From contig JAJYRV010000038.1 in the NCBI GenBank assembly GCA_021793935.1, forward strand, positions 1 through 11,624: a stretch of DNA of 11,624 bases, read 5' to 3'. Positions 6,810 through 11,624 of this stretch are shown here, piece after piece. This DNA comes from Actinomycetes bacterium. GTDB lineage: Bacteria; Actinomycetota; Actinomycetes; Actinomycetales; Beutenbergiaceae. Under the pieces are notes generated by a model, which saw only the letters and a list, made by a program, of their open reading frames with translations, searched no databases and was not told the origin of the DNA. Both the position numbers and the translations under genes were made by a program. Position 1 is the first letter of the stretch; the number at the start of each line of letters is the position of its first letter.

Positions 6810-7757
6810 TCAGAACGGGAGGAACGGATCGATCGCCATCGCGACGAAAAGCACCGTCAGGTAGGTGATCGAACCGTGGAACACCTTCATCGCGGCGAGC
6901 TTCTTATCGTTCTTCGCTCGTTTCCAGAGCTGGATGCACAAGTACCCGAACCAGGCTCCGGAAAGTACCGCGACAGCGGAATACACCCAACCCAGACCCG
7001 CGACGGGGATGAGCACGAGCGAACAGGCGACCATCGCCGCCGTGTACAGGATCATCTGCCACGCCACGAGCGGGGCGGGCTCGCTCACGGGAAGCATCGG
7101 CACCCCGGCATCCGCGTAATCCTTCTTGAATTTCATGCTGAGGGGCCAATAGTGGGGCGGGGTCCAGAAGAAGATGATCCCGAACAGCAGGATCGGCGCC
7201 CACGAAATGCTGCCGGTGACCGCGGCCCAGCCGATGAGCACCGGCATCGACCCGGCCGACCCGCCCCAGACGATGTTCTGCTTCGTGTGTCGTTTGAGGA
7301 ACACGGTGTAACCCACCGAGTACATCGCATTGGCGGCGAGCGCGAGCGCGGCGGCGAGCCAGTTCACCGTCAATCCCAGCCACAGCACCGAGACGACGGC
7401 GAGCACGGAGGCGAAGATGAGCGCCTCGACCGGCGTGATCAGACCGGTGACGAGGGGGCGTTTCTTCGTGCGGTTCATGACGGCGTCGATATCGCGGTCG
7501 TACCACATGTTGTACGTGTTCGCCGAGCCGGCAGCCAGTCCCCCGCCGATGACGGTGGCGATGACGAGCCAGAGCCCACTGAGGAAGGTCTCCCCCGGCC
7601 ACCCTCCCGCGGCCACGATCATCGTGGGAACGGTGGTGATGAGTAACAGTTCCACGATGCGTGGTTTCGTCAACGCCAGAAAGCCAGCTGCGCGTTGCTT
7701 CCGCGAAACCGGAGTGGACTTACCCAGCGGCGCGGACGCCGCAGATGTCGCGTGCAA
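6810..7757 (-). CDS. ctaB: Protoheme IX farnesyltransferase (heme o synthase)
   Basis: This integral membrane prenyltransferase (CtaB/CyoE, UbiA superfamily) attaches a farnesyl group to heme b to make heme o, the precursor of heme a for cytochrome oxidase. About 315 residues form mostly hydrophobic helices, seven to nine by eye. The first Asp-rich motif is NMWYDRDID (Asn83, Asp87, Asp91), followed by the conserved [11 protein letters not shown]. The second loop carries [22 protein letters not shown], including the CtaB-typical PPHYW. The start is unusual: TTG at 7757 is preferred because GGGAGAG lies about 6 nt before it, whereas the TTG at 7772 has no such site. The gene is divergent from tkt, a conserved arrangement in Actinobacteria. 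ctaA is not in the window. The presence of ctaB implies an aerobic, heme-copper-oxidase respiratory chain. Confidence 0.95.
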   Translation of the reverse strand: MHATSAASAPLGKSTPVSRKQRAAGFLALTKPRIVELLLITTVPTMIVAAGGWPGETFLSGLWLVIATVIGGGLAAGSANTYNMWYDRDIDAVMNRTKKRPLVTGLITPVEALIFASVLAVVSVLWLGLTVNWLAAALALAANAMYSVGYTVFLKRHTKQNIVWGGSAGSMPVLIGWAAVTGSISWAPILLFGIIFFWTPPHYWPLSMKFKKDYADAGVPMLPVSEPAPLVAWQMILYTAAMVACSLVLIPVAGLGWVYSAVAVLSGAWFGYLCIQLWKRAKNDKKLAAMKVFHGSITYLTVLFVAMAIDPFLPF

Positions 7758-7970
7758 GTAAGACTCTCCCAAAGACGGTCGATCGATCAGGCCCCTGATC
7801 TCGTCCTAGTCTAATTGACATAACCGCGGCGCAACATCACCAAACTATGGCCTGGAGCACGTTTTCGCGCGACACCCGCCCGTGGCGGAGTTGACGTACA
7901 TCCCCGGCAGCGGTTGGCTTGAGGTAGAGGTGCGAGAAACTACGCCCCCAGGGGCAAGAAAGAAGGTCTT
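7758..7970. promoter_or_regulatory. Divergent ctaB/tkt intergenic control region
   Basis: These 213 nt contain no gene and must hold promoters for both trains. The stretch 7805-7850 is visibly AT-richer than its surroundings and probably carries the leftward ctaB core promoter; TAGACT (7813-7808) and TATGTC (7822-7817) on the minus strand are possible -10s, but neither has a convincing -35. For tkt, TTGACG (7891-7896) is a good -35 with only a weak -10 (TTGGCT, 7914-7919) at 17 nt. An alternative pair is TTGGCT with GAAACT (7936-7941) at 16 nt. AGAAGG (7961-7966) is the tkt ribosome binding site. Two dyads are present: 7785-7800 and a short GCCCC-CA-GGGGC at 7944-7955. Confidence 0.5.
7785..7800. 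promoter_or_regulatory. Perfect 7-bp dyad, candidate operator in the ctaB leader
   Basis: GATCAGG, a two-base centre CC, then CCTGATC forms a perfect inverted repeat 28 nt upstream of the ctaB TTG start. The two-base centre is too small for a stable RNA hairpin, so a binding site for a dimeric regulator is the more natural reading. The site lies between the likely ctaB promoter and the start codon. The symmetry is seen directly; any function, and any link to heme, redox or carbon control, is speculative. Confidence 0.3.
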
Positions 7971-10073
7971 GTGAACGCAGCAATTCCCCAAGCATCGAAA
8001 CTTGGTTGGTCCGATCTTGATATCCGGGCCGTGAAAACCGCAAAGGCCCTCGCGGCCGACGCTGTTGAACACAAAGGGAACGGTCACCCTGGTGCAGCGA
8101 TCTCGCTCGCCCCTGCCGCGTACCTGCTTTATCAGAACATCATGCGCCACGACCCGGCGACCCCCGACTGGCTCGGCCGGGATCGGTTCGTCCTGTCCGC
8201 GGGACACGCAGCGCTCCTGCAGTACATCCAACTTTACCTCGGCGGGTTCGGGCTCGAACTGCAGGACCTGAAAGAGTTGCGCACGTGGGGTTCGAAAACC
8301 CCCGGACACCCGGAGGTCCACCACACCGACGGCGTGGAAGCGACGACGGGGCCGCTGGGCCAGGGCCTGGCGATGGCGGTGGGAATGGCGATGAGCCAGC
8401 GCCGCGAACGAGGACTCTTCGACCCCGACGCCGCGCCTGGGGCCTCCCCGTTCGACCACCACGTCTTCGTCGTCGCCGGAGACGGTGACCTGCAAGAAGG
8501 CGTCTCCGGGGAAGCGTCCTCGCTCGCGGGCACCCAGGAGCTCAGCAACCTCATCGTGCTCTGGGACGATAACCGGATCACCATCGAGGGCCACACTCCG
8601 ATCGCCTTCACCGAGGACGTGCTCGCGCGCTACGAAGCCTACGGCTGGCACGTGCAGAACATCGACTGGACCAACGGCGACACCGAATACGTCGAGGACG
8701 TCGACGCGCTCGCCGATGCGATCGCGGCGGCGAAGGCGAACACCTCCCAGCCCTCCTTCATCCGGTTGCGCACGATCATGGCCTGGCCGAGCCCCGGCAA
8801 GCAGGACACCGCCGCCGCTCACGGCGCGAAACTCGGTGAGGATGAGGTCACCGGGCTCAAGGAGGCGCTCGGGTTCGACCCGGCGGAAAGCTTCTCCGTC
8901 GACGCCGATGTCCTCAACCACACTCGGGCACTGCGGGATCGCGGCGCCCAACAGCGCAGTGAGTGGCAGGAGCGCTTCGAGGCCTGGCGGTCCGAGAACC
9001 CCGACCGGGCAGCGCTGTTCGACCGGATCCGCGCCGGTGAGTTGCCCGAGGGGTGGGACGGGGCGCTCCCGGTCTTCGACGCCGGATCCTCCCTCGCCAC
9101 CCGCGCCGCCTCTGGGAAGGTACTCAGCGCGCTCGGGGGTGTTCTTCCGGAGTTATGGGGCGGTTCGGCCGACCTCGCCGGATCGAACAACACGACGATG
9201 GACGGCGAGGAGTCGTTCATCCCGACTGATCGTTCCACGAAGGACTTCACCGGCTCCCCCTACGGGCGGACCATGCACTTCGGGATCCGGGAATTCGCGA
9301 TGGGGGCAATCCTCAACGGGATCTCGCTCGCCGGCTGCACCCGCCCCTACGGTGGCACGTTCCTCACCTTCTCCGACTACATGCGCCCGGCCGTTCGGCT
9401 CGCGGCGCTGCAAGGCACCTCGCCGGTGTTCGTGTGGACCCACGACTCCATCGGGCTCGGCGAAGACGGCCCGACCCACCAGCCCATCGAGCACCTCGCT
9501 GCGCTCCGGGTGATTCCCAACCTCGCCGTCGTGCGCCCCGCCGACGCCAACGAGACCGCCCAGGCATGGAAGGCCGCGTTGGAACAGCGCGAACAGCCGA
9601 TCGGGCTCGTGCTCACCCGGCAGAACGTGCCGACCTTCCCCCGCGGCAGCGACGGATTCGCGGGTGCGGAGGGACTCGCGCGGGGAGCGTACGTCCTCAA
9701 GGACGCCTCCGCCGATCCCGATGTCATCCTTATCGCTACCGGGTCGGAAGTCTCACTCGCCGTGGATGCGCAGGCGCTACTCGAGGCCGAAGGCGTCCCC
9801 GCGCGGGTGGTTTCCGCCCCCTGCCTCGAATGGTTCGACGCCCAGGACGAGGAGTACCGCGAATCCGTACTTCCCAGCCGCGTCCGCGCTCGGGTGAGCG
9901 TGGAGGCCGGCGTCCAGGCACCGTGGCACAAGTACCTGGGCACGGCGGGTCGGGCGATCTCCATCGAGGAGTTCGGCGCGTCCGCCGACGCGGGCACGAT
10001 GTTTGAAAAGTTCGGTTTCACCGCCTCGGCCGTCGTGGAGGCAGCCAAGGCGTCCATCTCCGCCGCGAACTAG
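7971..10073 (+). CDS. tkt: Transketolase
   Basis: This ThDP- and divalent-metal-dependent enzyme moves two-carbon ketol units between sugar phosphates in the non-oxidative pentose phosphate pathway. The 700-residue length is standard. Visible landmarks are KGNGHPG (35-41) with a conserved substrate-contacting His, and the ThDP/metal motif GDGDLQEG through DDN (170-201, Asp171 to Asn201). Also present are LFDRI then GGSADLAGSNNT (397-408), the cofactor-activating glutamate in HFGIREFAMG (Glu441), and HDSIGLGEDGPTHQP (491-505). The GTG start at 7971 follows AGAAGG with a 4-nt spacer. The gene heads the tkt-tal-zwf operon, 13 nt before tal, and its promoter should lie in the divergent region. 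A long opposite-strand reading frame over the 5' end is a composition shadow. Confidence 0.98.
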   Translation: MNAAIPQASKLGWSDLDIRAVKTAKALAADAVEHKGNGHPGAAISLAPAAYLLYQNIMRHDPATPDWLGRDRFVLSAGHAALLQYIQLYLGGFGLELQDLKELRTWGSKTPGHPEVHHTDGVEATTGPLGQGLAMAVGMAMSQRRERGLFDPDAAPGASPFDHHVFVVAGDGDLQEGVSGEASSLAGTQELSNLIVLWDDNRITIEGHTPIAFTEDVLARYEAYGWHVQNIDWTNGDTEYVEDVDALADAIAAAKANTSQPSFIRLRTIMAWPSPGKQDTAAAHGAKLGEDEVTGLKEALGFDPAESFSVDADVLNHTRALRDRGAQQRSEWQERFEAWRSENPDRAALFDRIRAGELPEGWDGALPVFDAGSSLATRAASGKVLSALGGVLPELWGGSADLAGSNNTTMDGEESFIPTDRSTKDFTGSPYGRTMHFGIREFAMGAILNGISLAGCTRPYGGTFLTFSDYMRPAVRLAALQGTSPVFVWTHDSIGLGEDGPTHQPIEHLAALRVIPNLAVVRPADANETAQAWKAALEQREQPIGLVLTRQNVPTFPRGSDGFAGAEGLARGAYVLKDASADPDVILIATGSEVSLAVDAQALLEAEGVPARVVSAPCLEWFDAQDEEYRESVLPSRVRARVSVEAGVQAPWHKYLGTAGRAISIEEFGASADAGTMFEKFGFTASAVVEAAKASISAAN

Positions 10074-10086
10074 GAAAGGGACCCCC

Positions 10087-11193
10087 ATGACTGACGCGTT
10101 AAAGAACCTTGATGAGGCGGGAGTGTCGATCTGGCTCGACAAACTCTCCCGACAGATGCTTCACAGCGGCGAACTCCAGGCGCTCGTTGACCGTCACGTC
10201 ACGGGGGTCACCACGAACCCGACGATCTTCGCCCAGGCCCTCAGCGCCGGGGAGGACTACGACGACCAACTCGCCGACCTCGCCCGCCGGGGCGCGAGCG
10301 TCGGGGAAGCAATCTTCGACATCACCACTGACGACGTGCGGGCCGCCTGCGACGTCCTCTCCCCCGTCTACGAGCGGACCAACGGCGAGGACGGCCGGGT
10401 CTCCATCGAAGTGCAACCGGGCCTCGCCTACGACACGTCCGGAACCATCAGCGAAGCCCGCGAGCTTGCCGCCCGAGTGGACCGGCCCGGCGTGATGGTG
10501 AAGATCCCCGCGACGGCCGAGGGCCTGCCAGCGATCACGGAGACGACCGCGGCAGGGATCAGCGTCAACGTCACGCTCATCTTCTCCCAGGAACGCTACC
10601 GCGAAGTCGCCCACGCATTCGTTGAAGGACTGCGGCAGGCTCAGCAGAACGGGCACGACCTCTCCCAGATCCGGTCCGTCGCCTCCATCTTCTTATCTCG
10701 GATCGACACGAAGGTCGACGCCGCGCTCGAGGAGATCGGCACCACGGAGGCTCGGGCATTGCAGGGGCGCGCCGCCATCGCGAATGCGCGGTTGTGTTAT
10801 CAGATCGCCGAAGAGGTCTTCGGGGAGGACTTCGCCGACCTGAGGGCCGCGGGGGCGCACCCCCAGCGTCCACTATGGGCATCGACCGGCACGAAGAACG
10901 AAAACTACCGAAAGACTCTCTACGTGGATTCCCTCATCGCCCCCGGCGTCGTCAATACGATGCCCCCGGCGACCCTGGAGGCGGCGGCCTCGGAACTCAC
11001 CGATTTCAGCAACGCGATCGCAGGAACCTACCGGGAGGCCGCGGACACCCTCGCAACGATCGAGCGGCTCGGGGTGGACCTGGAGGGCATCATGCGGGTG
11101 CTGGAGAAGGAAGGCGTGGACTCGTTCAGCGCCTCCTGGTCGGAATTGGTTGATACGGCGGCAGCGGGCCTGGAGATCGTGGATGGGAAATGA
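10087..11193 (+). CDS. tal: Transaldolase
   Basis: Transaldolase transfers a dihydroxyacetone unit from sedoheptulose 7-phosphate to glyceraldehyde 3-phosphate through a lysine Schiff base. The 368-residue protein belongs to the long actinobacterial/cyanobacterial type (Tal subfamily near 360-370 aa). It has GVTTNPTIF (40-48), the Schiff-base lysine in VMVKIPAT (Lys139), NVTLIFS (161-167), SVASIFLSRID (197-207), and RPLWASTGTKN (261-271). The ATG at 10087 follows GGAAAGGG, which begins right at the tkt stop codon, with about 7-8 nt of spacing. A longer in-frame start at 10003 would lie inside tkt and lacks the conserved N-terminal pattern. The gene is clearly cotranscribed with tkt. Its end contains both the ribosome binding site and the start of zwf. 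Confidence 0.97.
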   Translation: MTDALKNLDEAGVSIWLDKLSRQMLHSGELQALVDRHVTGVTTNPTIFAQALSAGEDYDDQLADLARRGASVGEAIFDITTDDVRAACDVLSPVYERTNGEDGRVSIEVQPGLAYDTSGTISEARELAARVDRPGVMVKIPATAEGLPAITETTAAGISVNVTLIFSQERYREVAHAFVEGLRQAQQNGHDLSQIRSVASIFLSRIDTKVDAALEEIGTTEARALQGRAAIANARLCYQIAEEVFGEDFADLRAAGAHPQRPLWASTGTKNENYRKTLYVDSLIAPGVVNTMPPATLEAAASELTDFSNAIAGTYREAADTLATIERLGVDLEGIMRVLEKEGVDSFSASWSELVDTAAAGLEIVDGK

Positions 11194-11624
11194 CCGTTTT
11201 CGCAACCCGCTGCGAGAGTCCACCGATCGGCGACTCCCGCGGATCGCGGGCCCCTCGAGCCTGGTCATCTTCGGAGTAACCGGCGATCTCGCCACGCGCA
11301 AACTCCTGCCGGCGATCTACGACCTCACCAACCGGGGGCTGCTGCCCCCCGGGTTCGCCCTCGTGGGCTTCGCCCGGCGCGATTGGGGGCACGGGGAGTT
11401 CCGGGAGATCGCCAAAGCGGCCGTGCAGGAACACTGCCGGACCCCGTTCGACGAACTCGTCTGGGAGCACCTGTGTTCGGGGATCCGCTTCGTGCCGGGA
11501 GAGTTCGGGGACGCCGCGGCGTTCCAACGCCTCGCCGACACGGTCGAGGAACTCGACAACGAACGGGGGACGCAGGGCAACCACGCGTTCTACCTGTCGG
11601 TGCCGCCGGGGCAGTTCCCGCAGG
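11183..11624 (+). CDS. zwf: Glucose-6-phosphate 1-dehydrogenase, 5' part only
   Basis: Zwf oxidises glucose 6-phosphate to 6-phosphogluconolactone with NADP+, opening the oxidative pentose phosphate branch. The window ends after 147 codons. The translation begins MGNDRFRNPLRE and continues into RIAGPSSLVIFGVTGDLATRKL, which contains the dinucleotide-binding GxxGDLxxRKL signature (about residues 36-46). NRGLLPPGFALVGFARRDW and, near the edge, AFYLSVPPGQFP then follow, all typical of the family. The ATG at 11183 lies in another frame inside the end of tal (11-nt overlap), with GGAG 7 nt upstream. Another ATG at 11190 hits a stop quickly, so it is not the start. In Actinobacteria opcA and a 6-phosphogluconolactonase gene usually follow; they would lie beyond the edge. 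Confidence 0.95.
   Translation, partial: MGNDRFRNPLRESTDRRLPRIAGPSSLVIFGVTGDLATRKLLPAIYDLTNRGLLPPGFALVGFARRDWGHGEFREIAKAAVQEHCRTPFDELVWEHLCSGIRFVPGEFGDAAAFQRLADTVEELDNERGTQGNHAFYLSVPPGQFPQ

Noticed and set aside
7813..7823. TTATGTCAATT on the minus strand resembles the XerD-binding arm of actinobacterial dif sites and lies about 1 kb from xerD.
   Set aside because: The 11 bp that should form the XerC arm across a 6-bp centre (GTGATGTTGCG) do not resemble the known arm, so only half a site is present. It also lies in a promoter region. A dif consensus search of the whole genome together with GC-skew would settle it.
7944..7955. GCCCC-CA-GGGGC dyad just before the tkt ribosome binding site, considered as a hairpin controlling translation.
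   Set aside because: The loop is only two bases and the arms five, so a stable hairpin is doubtful, and short G+C palindromes are common at this base composition.
7845..8951. Long minus-strand reading frame (368 codons) antisense to the start of tkt.
   Set aside because: It is a shadow of the strongly biased tkt codon pattern: the translation is low-complexity, rich in Arg, Gly, Val and Asp, and has no domain. tkt is unambiguous on the other strand.

Overview
The window is a high-G+C housekeeping segment. I judge the G+C to be in the mid-60s per cent by eye and did not count it. It is almost certainly chromosomal DNA from an actinobacterium. The main evidence is two gene neighbourhoods that are characteristic of Actinobacteria: xerD-parA-scpA-scpB-rluB-cmk-der, and ctaB divergent from tkt-tal-zwf. 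The presence of tyrA and plsC inside the first cluster points towards a Micrococcales/Actinomycetales-type lineage rather than Mycobacterium, but this is inference from gene order. There are no RNA genes, mobile elements, CRISPR arrays or obvious foreign islands.

Layout: one divergent regulatory region (7758-7970) feeds two gene trains. The leftward train runs from 7757 to the left edge: ctaB (heme o synthase), xerD (tyrosine recombinase), an orphan ParA ATPase, scpA and scpB (condensin kleisin and its partner), an RsuA/RluB-family pseudouridine synthase, tyrA (prephenate dehydrogenase with an ACT domain), cmk (CMP kinase), plsC-type acyltransferase, and the 5' end of der (ribosome-assembly GTPase, truncated by the window). 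Genes overlap by 4, 8 or about 14 nt at five of the nine junctions, so translational coupling is likely. The larger gaps are xerD-parA (67 nt) and rluB-tyrA (61 nt). The xerD-parA gap holds a candidate internal promoter that would give a leaderless parA transcript.

The rightward train is tkt (transketolase), tal (transaldolase) and the 5' part of zwf (glucose-6-phosphate dehydrogenase, truncated). These are core pentose phosphate pathway genes in one operon, with zwf starting inside the end of tal.

Functionally, the left train combines chromosome processing (XerD, ParA, ScpA/ScpB) with ribosome maturation (pseudouridine synthase, Der) and basic metabolism (tyrosine, CMP, phospholipid, heme o). 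All complete proteins keep their key residues and normal family lengths. Several starts were moved from the longest possible reading: cmk to 1670, scpB to 4162, scpA to 4970, parA to 5802, ctaB to a TTG at 7757, and tal to 10087. I see no previously undescribed system. The points most worth a second look are the possible leaderless parA promoter, the perfect dyad in the ctaB leader, and the role of the orphan ParA beside ScpAB and XerD.
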